Translations under genes and position numbers: made by a program | Part shown: one piece after another, positions 55,418 to 64,000 of the stretch | Layout of the letters: each line of letters opens with the position of its first letter | How positions within the stretch are numbered: the first letter of the stretch is position 1 | The notes under the pieces: generated by a model | The model's database searches: none | Seen by the model: only the letters and a program-made list of their open reading frames with translations | Told to the model about the DNA's origin: nothing | From: Hyphomicrobiales bacterium | Lineage (GTDB): Bacteria > Pseudomonadota > Alphaproteobacteria > Rhizobiales > Xanthobacteraceae | Assembly: GCA_017305715.1 (NCBI GenBank) | Contig: JAFKKG010000039.1 | Location: forward strand, 1 to 64,000 | Direction: 5' to 3' | Length of the DNA stretch: 64,000 nt

Positions 55418-57511
55418 ATGAGGAGGAACATCATACTGCGCACCGTCGCCGGCTTCGCTGTCGGCGTCTTCGCTGTATCCGCCGCGTTAGGCCAGACCTT
55501 CACGCCTGCGGCAGCAAAGAAGCCGGATATCAAGGCCGACCTCACGGTGGGCGGTTCGACGGCGGCGGCCCCAGACGAGACATGGTTGGGAGTCCACCTC
55601 AATCTCGGGCCTGGTTGGAAAACTTACTGGAAATCGCCGGGCGACGCGGGCCTGCCGACCGAGTTCGACTGGTCCGGTTCGTCAAATCTGGCCGACGCGG
55701 AAGTGCAGTGGCCTGCGCCATCCCGGCTGTCCATCCTAGGATTTGAGACGGTCGGATACACGCACGAAGTGCTCTTTCCGGTGAGGCTCAAGGTCCGCGA
55801 TCCGCACGTCGAGGCTCGCATCCGCCTCAAGCTCGTGGTGTACGCCTGCAGCGCCATCTGCGTCCGGGAAGAGCGCATGCTCGACGCCACGATCCGGCCG
55901 GGTGCGGGAGGCCCATCCCAGGGGGCCATCGACGCCTGGCGTTCGAAGGTGCCTGGGCCCACGTCTGACGTGCTCTCCGTCCTTTCGATCGAGCGTTCCT
56001 CGACGGGACCCGCGTCGCTGCGGATCGAGGTCTCCTCAAATAAGCCTCTTCTCGCACCCGACGCATTCATCGAGAGCGATCCCCCGCTGAGCGGAGACAA
56101 GCCGGTCGTGACGTTCGATCACGGCAACCGCGCGACGCTCACCGTCGACCTGCCCGGCGAGACCGCGAACAGCATCCGCAACCGGACAGTGAAGGCCACG
56201 GTGGTCTCCGGCGGCGAGAGCATGCTGGCGCTTTCACCAGCCGTACGGGCCGGAGAGAGCGGGAGTTTGCCGGCGTCCGTCGATCCCCGGCCGGCCTCCG
56301 CGCCGTCAACTCTACTCGCACTCATCGGCATCGCGCTCGCCGGCGGTTTCATCCTGAACCTGATGCCGTGCGTATTTCCGGTGCTCTCGCTGAAGCTTCT
56401 ATCCTTCGTTCACGGCAGCACGGCCGATAAGAGACAGGTGCGCAGGGGGTTCTCGGCAACGGCGGCCGGCATCCTCCTGTCGTTCCTTGCTCTCGCGGGC
56501 GTGCTGGCAAGCATGAAGGCGGCAGGCGCGAGCGTCGGCTGGGGCATTCAATTCCAACAGCCGGTGTTCCTGGCGGGAATGGCGATCGTCCTGTCGCTGT
56601 TCGCCGCCAGCCAGTTCGAACTCCTTCATCTCAATGCGCCAACCGCGCTGCTGACGAAAGTGAGCGGGATCATCGCGGGCGGGACGTCCACGACGTCGCA
56701 TTTTTTCAGCGGTTTCGTGGCGACCCTCCTCGCAACGCCGTGCTCGGCTCCTCTTGTCGGAACGGCCGTAGGCTTCGCGTCGTCGCAAGGGACTGGCGAG
56801 ATTTTGGTCATCTTCGCATCCCTCGGCATCGGCATGGCGTCGCCATATCTGATCGTTGCCGCTTTTCCTGGCTTAGCGAAGTTCATCCCAAGACCGGGGC
56901 CATGGCTGGCGCGTGTCAAACGGGTTTTCGGAATCGCGCTGCTGGCGACGGCCGGCTGGCTACTGATGGTACTCGGCGAGGTCGCAGGCACGACGCTGGC
57001 TCTCTCGGTCGGCGCCGCGTTGGCCTCGGCACTCGCCGTCCTCGGCTTGGCGAAGGGGGCACCACCCAGGATGGTCGCGGGGGCGGGCGCGGCGATCGCG
57101 GTCCTCATTGCAGCTCTTGCTGCTTTCACACCGGACCATCGATCGCCCGCCCAGCAGATTCCCTGGCGCACGTTTTCGGCCCAGGAACTGCAGTTGCTTG
57201 TCGCTGCAGGTCGCACGGTGTTCGTGGATGTCACCGCAGACTGGTGCATCACCTGCAAGATCAACAAGGTTCTTGTGATCAACGGGCAGGAGATCGCGGG
57301 GCGGCTCTCCTCGGACGTGGTGCCCCTGCGCGCCGACTGGACCAAACCGGATCCGGAGATCGCGCGGTTTCTTAACAAGTACGGCCGCTACGGAATTCCC
57401 TTCAACATCGTCTTCGGCCCTGCGGCTCCTGACGGCATCGCGCTTTCCGAAATCCTTTCCACATCGTCCGTGTCGGCTGCGTTCAATGACGCGGCGGCAC
57501 GTTCCAAATAG
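55418..57511 (+). CDS. scsB: ScsB/DsbD-family thiol:disulfide reductase
   Basis: 697 residues. N-terminal periplasmic domain with CSAICVREERM. The membrane part has about eight helices (from about residue 290) with the redox-active pair in NLMPCVFPVLSLKLL and ATPCSAPLVG. C-terminal thioredoxin domain with WCITC (about residue 610). It moves electrons from cytoplasmic thioredoxin to periplasmic targets. Starts one base after the L,D-transpeptidase stop. Confidence 0.87.
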   Translation: MRRNIILRTVAGFAVGVFAVSAALGQTFTPAAAKKPDIKADLTVGGSTAAAPDETWLGVHLNLGPGWKTYWKSPGDAGLPTEFDWSGSSNLADAEVQWPAPSRLSILGFETVGYTHEVLFPVRLKVRDPHVEARIRLKLVVYACSAICVREERMLDATIRPGAGGPSQGAIDAWRSKVPGPTSDVLSVLSIERSSTGPASLRIEVSSNKPLLAPDAFIESDPPLSGDKPVVTFDHGNRATLTVDLPGETANSIRNRTVKATVVSGGESMLALSPAVRAGESGSLPASVDPRPASAPSTLLALIGIALAGGFILNLMPCVFPVLSLKLLSFVHGSTADKRQVRRGFSATAAGILLSFLALAGVLASMKAAGASVGWGIQFQQPVFLAGMAIVLSLFAASQFELLHLNAPTALLTKVSGIIAGGTSTTSHFFSGFVATLLATPCSAPLVGTAVGFASSQGTGEILVIFASLGIGMASPYLIVAAFPGLAKFIPRPGPWLARVKRVFGIALLATAGWLLMVLGEVAGTTLALSVGAALASALAVLGLAKGAPPRMVAGAGAAIAVLIAALAAFTPDHRSPAQQIPWRTFSAQELQLLVAAGRTVFVDVTADWCITCKINKVLVINGQEIAGRLSSDVVPLRADWTKPDPEIARFLNKYGRYGIPFNIVFGPAAPDGIALSEILSTSSVSAAFNDAAARSK

Positions 57512-57521
57512 AGGTCACACC

Positions 57522-58157
57522 ATGAAGAAAATGATCATCGCCGTCGCCATCGCAACCAGCGTCGCCTTCGGAAGCTTCGTCGGTCTTTCAACCTTCGCCC
57601 AGGGGCAGAGCGCCGATTCCTTCAGGGAGAGCGTCCTGCGCGATCCCGACGTTCCGTCGATGGGCAATCCCCAGGGAGACATCACCATTGTCGAGTATTT
57701 CGACTATCAGTGCCCGTACTGCAAGAAAGTCGCTCCGGAGCTGATCAGAATCGCCAAGGAGGATGGAAAGCTGCGCATCGTGATGAAGGATTGGCCGATC
57801 TTCGGCGCAGCCTCGCAATATGCCGCGAAGATGGTCCTCGCGGCCAAATATCAGAACAAGTACCATGAAGCGCATTCTGCCCTCATCGGAGCGACCACGA
57901 AGCTAAGCGAGCAGATCGTCAAGGACCTGCTCTCAAAAGCTGGCGTCGACGTCGACCAAGCCGTGAAGGACATGGCGACATACCAACCTGCCATCGAGGC
58001 GCTGTTGGCCCGCAACAATGAACAGGCTGAGGCCTTCGGCTTTCAGGGCACTCCCGCCTTCATCGTCGGTACGTTCCGTGTACCTGGCGTGCTCGATGCG
58101 GCTGGGTTCAAGCAGGCCATCGCGGACGCGCGGGCTGCGGCACGCAAGCAGAAATAG
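57522..58157 (+). CDS. scsC: ScsC-type DsbA-family thiol oxidoreductase
   Basis: 211 residues, signal peptide MKKMIIAVAIATSVAFGSFV...FAQ. Thioredoxin fold with DYQCPYCKKV active site and cis-Pro loop GFQGTPAFIVG. Together with ScsB it forms a disulfide-reductase or isomerase pair, known to protect against copper. GAGG precedes ATG 57522. Confidence 0.85.
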   Translation: MKKMIIAVAIATSVAFGSFVGLSTFAQGQSADSFRESVLRDPDVPSMGNPQGDITIVEYFDYQCPYCKKVAPELIRIAKEDGKLRIVMKDWPIFGAASQYAAKMVLAAKYQNKYHEAHSALIGATTKLSEQIVKDLLSKAGVDVDQAVKDMATYQPAIEALLARNNEQAEAFGFQGTPAFIVGTFRVPGVLDAAGFKQAIADARAAARKQK

Positions 58158-58163
58158 ACGCGG

Positions 58164-58192
58164 TGAGACGCCGCCTCAAGGCGGCGGGTCTC
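58164..58192 (+). terminator. hairpin at the end of the scs operon
   Basis: GAGACGCCGCC-TCAA-GGCGGCG-GGTCTC forms a long GC-rich stem (one bulge) 7 bp after the scsC stop. Downstream sequence is only weakly T-rich, so it is a probable but imperfect terminator. No supported gene lies between here and 58521. Confidence 0.55.
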
Positions 58193-58521
58193 ATTCTGGT
58201 GCGGCAGCGGCCAGCGACCGCTCGGTTTCGGTCGTGCCGGACCCGGTCCTCGCAGCCGCCGTGGGGAACTGGTTCGACACACGGCCGAAATAGGCTGGTT
58301 GTGCACGCGCGAAAAGTGGTACACAGTGGTGGCCACAAAGTCTTTGCTGGCCATTCAGAAAAGCCCGTTTTCATTGACTTTCTTGAGCGCTCGCGCGCCT
58401 TGGCTGGGATTCCCTCCCTCTCCGCCATTGGCCGCCGATACTACGCTAGAGCCCGATATGTTGAGAGTGGCGGCGGCAGCTTACGACCCCGTTTCTGCCA
58501 TTGGTCGCACAAGAACGAGCT

Positions 58522-59106
58522 TTATGGTCCAGCAAGGCTGCCTGGCTCGTCTTTGGCGCCCAACCCCCTGAAGATGAGCGCTATTATCCTCGCCGCCTGC
58601 GCATCCCTTCCCGGATGGGATGGGATTTGCCAAAGGACTCCAAGAAGCATCAAGACATCGTCGGCATTTGCACCACGATCAATCGCACCCGCGGCCTCAC
58701 ATGCAGCGATGAGTGAACGCACCGCCAACACCATTTGCTGATAGGTCTTGCGTTTATCATCCTCGGAAGTGGCCCCTTGCAGAAGCCTAACTACTCCGCG
58801 CTTCATTGCGCTGGAATCGGCCACCTGGGCGCACCACAGACGGAATGCCTCAAGCGGAGGATGCTCCTGCAAAAGGGTGGATGCGAGAACCGCAACGGCG
58901 CTGATCTCCTTGCGATAAATGGCCAGGGCCAGCGCTTCCCGCGTCGGAAAGTGGCGATAGAGTGTGCCTTGCCCAACTCCGGCTGCCTTGCTGATAGCGC
59001 TGAGCGGCGTTTCGGGATCGGCGGTCAGGGCCTTTCGTGCCACCTCAAGTATGCGGTCACGGTTGGCGCGGGCGTCTGCTCGCAACCCGTCCTCTTCTGC
59101 AGCCAT
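58522..59106 (-). CDS. TetR-family repressor
   Basis: 194 residues. N-terminal HTH RANRDRILEVARKALTADPETPLSAISKAAGVGQGTLYRHFPTRE (about 13-56), typical for TetR. The C-terminal half shows no clear ligand signature. It is transcribed away from the aldo/keto reductase gene, with two operator palindromes between them, so it very likely represses that gene and itself. Confidence 0.87.
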   Translation of the reverse strand: MAAEEDGLRADARANRDRILEVARKALTADPETPLSAISKAAGVGQGTLYRHFPTREALALAIYRKEISAVAVLASTLLQEHPPLEAFRLWCAQVADSSAMKRGVVRLLQGATSEDDKRKTYQQMVLAVRSLIAACEAAGAIDRGANADDVLMLLGVLWQIPSHPGRDAQAARIIALIFRGLGAKDEPGSLAGP

Positions 59107-59121
59107 ATCGCCCCTTGACTA

Positions 59122-59139
59122 AACGGACAATTGTCCGTT
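59122..59139. promoter_or_regulatory. TetR operator 1 (perfect palindrome)
   Basis: AACGGACAATTGTCCGTT, an 18-bp perfect inverted repeat 16 bp before the tetR start. Confidence 0.8.
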
Positions 59140-59152
59140 ACTTATCGCTAAG

Positions 59153-59166
59153 CGGACACTTGTCCG
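59153..59166. promoter_or_regulatory. TetR operator 2
   Basis: CGGACA-CT-TGTCCG repeats the half-sites of operator 1 with a two-base centre mismatch. It lies 25 bp before the start of the aldo/keto reductase gene, inside its promoter region. Confidence 0.75.
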
Positions 59167-59190
59167 AATATAGCGAATGTGGAGACGGAC

Positions 59191-60258
59191 ATGCAATATG
59201 CCAAGCTCGGCCGGACGGGCCTCGATATTTCGCCTATCGCTATTGGCTGTATGGGGTTCGGGGACCCATCACGAGGCTACCCTTCCTGGTCACGCGACGA
59301 GGAAGCAAGCCGACGCCTCCTTCGCCACGCACTCGAGGCGGGCATCAATTTCTTCGACACCGCCAATCTGTATTCAAACGGTTCCAGCGAGGAGATCCTC
59401 GGGCGGTCACTGAAGGACTTCGCGCACCGCGAAAACGTTGTGATCGCCACCAAGCTCAGCGCCCCGATGCGCGACGGGCCCAATAGTATTGGGCTATCGC
59501 GCAAGGCGATCATGACCGAAGTCGATATGAGCCTCGGGCGCCTGGGCACCGACTATATCGACCTCTACCAAATCCATCGTCGTGACAGGACCACCCCCTG
59601 GGAAGAAACGCTCGAGGCCCTGAGCGATGTCGTCAAGGCCGGCAAGGTCCGGTACCTCGGTGCATCATCCATGATGGCTTGGGAGTTCGGCAAAGCGCTA
59701 CACCTGCAGAAATCCAACGGCTGGGCCCGCTTCGTGTCGATGCAGGATACCTACAATCTTCTCGACCGCGAAGAAGAGCGCGAGATGCATGCGCTTTGCA
59801 TCGATGAAGGGGTGCAGACCATTGTCTATAGCCCTCTCAACCGTGGTCGGCTGGCCCGACCGTGGGGAGCGATCACGGCAAGGGCGGAAACCGAAGCGGT
59901 CTACAATCTGGGTGCAGCCACTGCCGGCAGCGACAAGCTGATTGTCGATGCGGTGGGGGCCATTGCGGAAGAACGGGGCGTCGGCCGCTCAATGATTGCG
60001 CTGGCCTGGTTGCGTCGCAATCCAGCGGTGGCGGCTCCGATCGTCGGTGCGCTGAAAGCAGAACATATCGACGACGCTGTGGCCTCCCTATCGATCAGCC
60101 TCACCGACGACGAGGCAGCTAGGCTGGAGGCACCCTATACGCCGCGGCCCGACCGTCAGGGAGTGTCAGACCCGGCCATGCTGCGTCGCGCAGCCGAAGC
60201 AGCCACGGGACACAGCGTCAGCCGTCTCCCAGTCCGTGAACTGAGCAAGGTGACATGA
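59191..60258 (+). CDS. aldo/keto reductase
   Basis: 355 residues from ATG 59191 (GGAGACGG upstream). (beta/alpha)8 reductase of the AKR superfamily, NADPH dependent. The start MQYAKLGRTGLDISPIAIGCMGFGD is typical, with NFFDTANLYSNGSSEEILG holding the catalytic Asp/Tyr, IHRRDRTTPWEETL carrying the His, and an NADPH end motif VGALKAEHIDDAV. Probably a detoxification enzyme for aldehydes, induced when the TetR ligand is present. Confidence 0.88.
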   Translation: MQYAKLGRTGLDISPIAIGCMGFGDPSRGYPSWSRDEEASRRLLRHALEAGINFFDTANLYSNGSSEEILGRSLKDFAHRENVVIATKLSAPMRDGPNSIGLSRKAIMTEVDMSLGRLGTDYIDLYQIHRRDRTTPWEETLEALSDVVKAGKVRYLGASSMMAWEFGKALHLQKSNGWARFVSMQDTYNLLDREEEREMHALCIDEGVQTIVYSPLNRGRLARPWGAITARAETEAVYNLGAATAGSDKLIVDAVGAIAEERGVGRSMIALAWLRRNPAVAAPIVGALKAEHIDDAVASLSISLTDDEAARLEAPYTPRPDRQGVSDPAMLRRAAEAATGHSVSRLPVRELSKVT

Positions 60259-60623
60259 ACCTTGCTCGTTCTGGCGACTGACATGTCATCTTCGAGGGCT
60301 GGTGTGCTTTCTGCATTTCACCTCCTGAAGCTGCCTGTCCGCTGTCACCCCAATTGCTTCCATCCGCTCGCGCCTCAATCTTGGAGGGCTATGGCGTAGG
60401 CGTAGTTCTCCGTTTCTTCGGCTTCGGCCCGCCATACCCGTCGCCCTAGGGCTTCGCGTCGCAGGCCATCCGGAGACTCGCACCGTGTGGCGTGTGGTAT
60501 GTCTATTTTCCCAAACCGAGTAGCAATGACATCCATGTCGGCTCGACGATGTGCGGCGTCGCGTCGAGAATCGTTTGGCTGGGATCGATGCCGGCAAGAA
60601 CTTCATTTCATAGGAGATGCTGA
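60259..60623. other. intergenic stretch, nothing recognised
   Basis: About 365 bp. Contains small open frames without motifs. Sequence near 60575-60610 (GGGATCGATGCCGGCAAGAA) could be a scar of a mobile element, but I cannot support this. Confidence 0.35.
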
Positions 60624-62207
60624 ATGAATACCGGCGCGCCGGCTGAACAGCCGCACGGGGACGGGTTTGCCATTTTGCTCTATCTCGGTGCTTTCGTCAC
60701 CGGTGCGATCGTGATGGGTTTCGAAATGCTGGGATCGCGCTATCTCGCCCCGTCGTTTGGCGCCGGCATCTATACCTGGGCTGCCCTGATCTCGACGGTG
60801 CTGGCGGCGCTCTGCGCCGGCTACTTTGTCGGAGGGTATGCCGCCGACCGTTATCCGTCCCCGGCCGTGCTCGGCGCCACCGTGGCCGTCGGCTCGGTTT
60901 ATTTGCTGCTGTTGCCAGCATTTTCCGATTCCGTGCTGCAATTTTTTGCCTGGCAGATCGACGACATCAAGTGGGGGAGCCTCGCCGCCGCGACGGCGAT
61001 CATGCTGTTCCCGGTGACGTTTCTCGGGATGTATTCTCCCTTCGCGATCCGCCTGTTGATGCATTCGAAGCAGAGCGCCGGCATGGTGTCCGGAACGGTC
61101 TATGGCATCTCCACGGCCGGCAGCATCCTTGGCACACTCGCGACCACGTTCTTCCTGATCCCGCTGATCGGAACGCGAGCCATCACGATTGCGCTCGGCA
61201 TTGTGGGATTGTTCGTTGCAGCGCTGCTGATCGTTTCTTCGAGGTGGCGACGGCCGGTGCGGCTTGGCGTCCTGGTGGCGTTGCTCGCGTTGCAGGCGGC
61301 CATGCTTCCGCCGGCGCGCGCCGAAGAAACGTTCGATCCGCAGATTCGCGCCAATATGCTGGCGCGCAAGGACGGCCAGATCGCGCATCTAGAGACCGTC
61401 TACAACGACATCTTCGTGACCAAGGCCGCGAATGTCCTCACCTTGAGCTTCCAGTGGAAGGGCTGGCATTTCGACGAGTCGCAGGTGAATCTTGCCGACC
61501 CCGACGATCTGCCGCTGCTCTATCAACGCACCATGACGGTCGCCGCGATCTTTCCGCCGGCGATCAAGCGCGTGCTGGTGCTCGGCCTCGGCGCCGGTTC
61601 CATTCCGGTCTATCTGCAGCGTATTCTCCCCGATGCAATGATCGACTCCGTCGAACTCGATCCCGGCGTGATCGACGTTTCCAAGAAATATTTCGGACTG
61701 CGCGAAACCAAAACATTCCGTCTCATCGAAAGTGACGCCCGTGTGTTTCTGAACCGGCATGCCGAGCCGTATGACATCATCTTTGTCGACGCCTTCACCG
61801 GCAGCTACATTCCGTTTCATCTGATGACGAAGGAGTTTTATGAGCTGGTGCGCAGCCGCCTTGCGCCTCATGGCGTGGCGGCATTCAATTTCATTCCCGA
61901 GGAAGGTCTTTTCGACAGCAATATTCGCACGGCGAAGCTGGCCTTCGAAAACCTCGATTTCTTCACCTCGGACAACCGGAAAAACGTGATCGTGCTTGGG
62001 CGGCTCGAGTCATTGTCGGAAGCCGAGGCGCTGCAAAAAGCGCAGGCCGCTCAGGCGCGCTACAAGTTTCGTTTCGATGTGTCGCAGATGGTCGCCGAAA
62101 AACGCATTCCGATGCCGAAAGCGCTGGGGGGTGCGGTGCTGACCGACGATTTCTCGCCCGCCGACGTCCTGGCGGCAAGCGGCCGGAAGTACCGGCGCGA
62201 GAAGTAG
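60624..62207 (+). CDS. fused MFS/spermidine synthase-like protein
   Basis: 527 residues. The N-terminal half has about eight hydrophobic segments (FVTGAIVMGFEMLGSRYLAP is the family's opening motif). The C-terminal half is a SAM-type fold of the spermidine-synthase family: KRVLVLGLGAGSIPVYLQ (motif I), IDSVELDPGVIDVSKKYF, and DIIFVDAFTGSYIPFHL. GDPF-like substrate residues are not obvious, so polyamine activity is uncertain. Such fusions are common in Bradyrhizobium. Confidence 0.78.
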   Translation: MNTGAPAEQPHGDGFAILLYLGAFVTGAIVMGFEMLGSRYLAPSFGAGIYTWAALISTVLAALCAGYFVGGYAADRYPSPAVLGATVAVGSVYLLLLPAFSDSVLQFFAWQIDDIKWGSLAAATAIMLFPVTFLGMYSPFAIRLLMHSKQSAGMVSGTVYGISTAGSILGTLATTFFLIPLIGTRAITIALGIVGLFVAALLIVSSRWRRPVRLGVLVALLALQAAMLPPARAEETFDPQIRANMLARKDGQIAHLETVYNDIFVTKAANVLTLSFQWKGWHFDESQVNLADPDDLPLLYQRTMTVAAIFPPAIKRVLVLGLGAGSIPVYLQRILPDAMIDSVELDPGVIDVSKKYFGLRETKTFRLIESDARVFLNRHAEPYDIIFVDAFTGSYIPFHLMTKEFYELVRSRLAPHGVAAFNFIPEEGLFDSNIRTAKLAFENLDFFTSDNRKNVIVLGRLESLSEAEALQKAQAAQARYKFRFDVSQMVAEKRIPMPKALGGAVLTDDFSPADVLAASGRKYRREK

Positions 62208-62235
62208 CGCGATGGCGCGCCGGTATTCGTGCAGC

Positions 62236-64000
62236 TTACGCCGAACCGCGATTCCGCAGCCGGTGCCGTTCCGCGAACGCGACATACCAGTCGAGACAGC
62301 CAGGATTGGCCATCGCGTCCCGGTTGATGACCTTTTCGATGTCGTGGCCGAGCAGCAGCTTCTTGATCGGCAATTCCTGTTTCTTGCCGGACAGCGTTCG
62401 CGGGATTTCGGGTACGGCGATGATCTCGTTCGGCAGAAACCGGCGTGATAGTCCGGCCTCGATCGCGGCATTGATCCGCGCCTGCATCGCGCCGTCGAGC
62501 GCCACCCCATCGCGCAGCACCACGAACAGCGGCATGTAGCTTTCGCGGCCGAGATATTCGAGGTCGACGACCATCGAGTCCAATATTTCCGGCAACGCCT
62601 CGATCGCCGAATAAAGTTCGCTGGTTCCCATCCGCAGGCCGTGCCGGTTGATGGTCGCGTCGCTGCGGCCGTAGATCACACAGAATCCGTCGGCGTGGAT
62701 CTTGAGCCAGTCGCCATGACGCCAGACCGGGCCGCGGCCGGAGCCGTCGAAATTGTCCGGATAGGTTTCGAAATAGCTGGCGCGGTAGCGCTGGCCGCCG
62801 TCGTCGTTCCAGAATCGCAGTGGCATCGAGGGCAGCGGTTCGGTGCAGACGAGTTCGCCGACTTCCTCGATCACGGCGCGACCACGCTCGTCGAAGGCCT
62901 CGACCGCGGCGCCAAGCAGGCGGCATTGCATCAGCCCCGGGGTCTGCGGCAGTTCGCGGGTCGCGCCGATGAACGCGCCGGCGAAGTCCGTCCCGCCGGA
63001 CATGTTGGCCCACCACATTTCGGCATGAACAGGATTGTGGTTGACCTCGGCAAGCCTGGCGAAGCGCGCGTTGAACCATTGCTGGGTGTCGGCAGAGAGC
63101 GGCGATCCCGTCGAGCCGAGCGCGCGCAGTTTTGTGAGGTCACCGGCATCGGCGAGATCGATGTCAGCCTTGGTGCAACTGGCAAAGAAGGCCGCACCCG
63201 CGCCGAAGAACGTTGCCCTGGTTTTCGCGACAAAGCGCCACAGCGTCGACCAGTCCGGATTTTCCTTCGAGCCGCCCGGGCTGCCGTCAAAGATGCAGCA
63301 GGTCGTTCCGTTCAGGAGGCCTGCGACCTGGCAATTCCACATGATCCAGCCGGTCGAACTGTACCAATGGTAGCGCTCGCCCAATGAAGCCGGCTGATAG
63401 CTGCAGCCGATGTCGTTGTGCAGCACGTTCAGCGGCAGCGCCACGATGATGACGCCACCATGGCCGTGCACGATCGGCTTGGGCAGGCCGGTGGTGCCGC
63501 TCGAATAGACGATCCAGAGCGGATGATCGAACGACAGCCAGGCCGGTTCGAAGGCGTCGATCTCCGCCCCGGCCGCCGACAGGATGGTTGCGAGCCGGGT
63601 GTCAGGGCTTGCGGAGGACTCGGGCGCATCGCTGTGGATGATGCAATGCTCCACGGTCGGCAACGACCGGCGCAATTCCTCGACCACCTGACGCCGGTCG
63701 TGCCGCCGGCCCGCATAGGTCACGCCGTCGCATGCGATCAGCATTTTCGGCTCGATCTGCTTGAAGCGGTCGATCACGGCGGGGGCTGCCATATCGGGGG
63801 CGCAGACGCTCCAGATGGCGCCAATGCTCGCGCTGGCGAGAAAGGCGATGATCGTCTCGGGAATGTTCGGCAGATAGGCGGCGACGCGATCGCCGGAGTG
63901 GACGCCCTGTGCCGTCAAGTGAATCGCCAGGGCTGCGACTTTCCGGCGCAGTTCCGGCCAGCTGGTTTCCGTCAGGATGCCGTCCTCGCCGCAACTGACG
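62236..64000 (-). CDS. acsA: acetoacetyl-CoA synthetase, 5' end beyond window
   Basis: Reading runs past the right edge: the final codons before 64000 read VSCGEDGILTETSWPELRRK, which is upstream of the apparent start at 63918 (a TTG that is really Leu). About 588 residues are present. AMP-binding core IVYSSGTTGLPKPIVHGHGG, the ANL signature, and YHWYSSTGWIMWN fit acetoacetate-CoA ligase (AcsA/AacS) rather than acetyl-CoA synthetase. C-terminal FLPNEIIAVPEIPRTLSGKK contains the catalytic Lys loop. It lets the cell use acetoacetate, for example from PHB breakdown. Confidence 0.85.
   Translation of the reverse strand, partial: VSCGEDGILTETSWPELRRKVAALAIHLTAQGVHSGDRVAAYLPNIPETIIAFLASASIGAIWSVCAPDMAAPAVIDRFKQIEPKMLIACDGVTYAGRRHDRRQVVEELRRSLPTVEHCIIHSDAPESSASPDTRLATILSAAGAEIDAFEPAWLSFDHPLWIVYSSGTTGLPKPIVHGHGGVIIVALPLNVLHNDIGCSYQPASLGERYHWYSSTGWIMWNCQVAGLLNGTTCCIFDGSPGGSKENPDWSTLWRFVAKTRATFFGAGAAFFASCTKADIDLADAGDLTKLRALGSTGSPLSADTQQWFNARFARLAEVNHNPVHAEMWWANMSGGTDFAGAFIGATRELPQTPGLMQCRLLGAAVEAFDERGRAVIEEVGELVCTEPLPSMPLRFWNDDGGQRYRASYFETYPDNFDGSGRGPVWRHGDWLKIHADGFCVIYGRSDATINRHGLRMGTSELYSAIEALPEILDSMVVDLEYLGRESYMPLFVVLRDGVALDGAMQARINAAIEAGLSRRFLPNEIIAVPEIPRTLSGKKQELPIKKLLLGHDIEKVINRDAMANPGCLDWYVAFAERHRLRNRGSA

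Overview
The window is GC-rich alphaproteobacterial chromosome, most likely from the Bradyrhizobium/Rhodopseudomonas/Afipia group. Pointers are the porin type, a SigF/NrsF ECF pair, a GAAC-N7-GAAC LexA box (the alphaproteobacterial form), a BigR-type persulfide regulon and an EncFtn-like ferritin. It is an accessory region: insertion-sequence debris, gene fragments and frameshifted genes sit between intact stress-resistance operons.

Layout. (1) 1-7.3 kb: a beta-barrel gene cut by an IS21 element, a mosaic of gene fragments (nucleoside phosphorylase, CusA), a two-domain antitoxin-like protein, a porin and a MarR regulator. (2) 7.3-24.5 kb: a heavy-metal region. An inverted, decaying copy of the start of a czc operon (8.6-10.1 kb) faces an ECF sigma factor with a frameshifted anti-sigma gene (11.3-12.5 kb). 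The intact operon follows: czcC, czcB, a PII-like gene, czcA, two small exported proteins, a Zn/Cd P-type ATPase, an MgtC-like protein and a cation/Ca exchanger. (3) 24.7-27.2 kb: an orphan EncFtn-like ferritin, a PilZ protein, then pseudogenes (exported protein, HipA tail, HWE kinase tail, SRAP head). (4) 27.2-36.8 kb: a minus-strand operon behind a perfect LexA box, Ku, Fic, a DUF4209/HEPN protein, an unassigned three-gene cassette and a TnpB fragment. (5) 36.9-48.5 kb: a five-gene operon resembling DISARM anti-phage systems. (6) 49-58 kb: a nucleoside phosphorylase, a methyltransferase, a BigR-controlled sulfide/persulfide module and an Scs-type thiol-redox operon with an L,D-transpeptidase. 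(7) 58.5-64 kb: a TetR/aldo-keto reductase pair with clear operators, a fused MFS/spermidine synthase-like protein and the 3' part of an acetoacetyl-CoA synthetase gene.

The most interesting locus is the minus-strand operon 48539 to 36857: adenine methyltransferase, an unrecognised 898-residue protein, DrmA helicase, DrmB (DUF1998) and a PLD-type DrmC, with four junctions of 1 bp gap or 4 bp overlap. No SNF2 helicase (DrmD) is present. The 898-residue protein takes that slot, so the locus combines a class-1-like methylase with a class-2-like layout. The islet from about 26.3 to 49.3 kb is bounded by an imperfect direct repeat of about 125 bp, which suggests it may have arrived, or be able to leave, as a unit.

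All names come from reading motifs and comparing with remembered family features. No database search was run.
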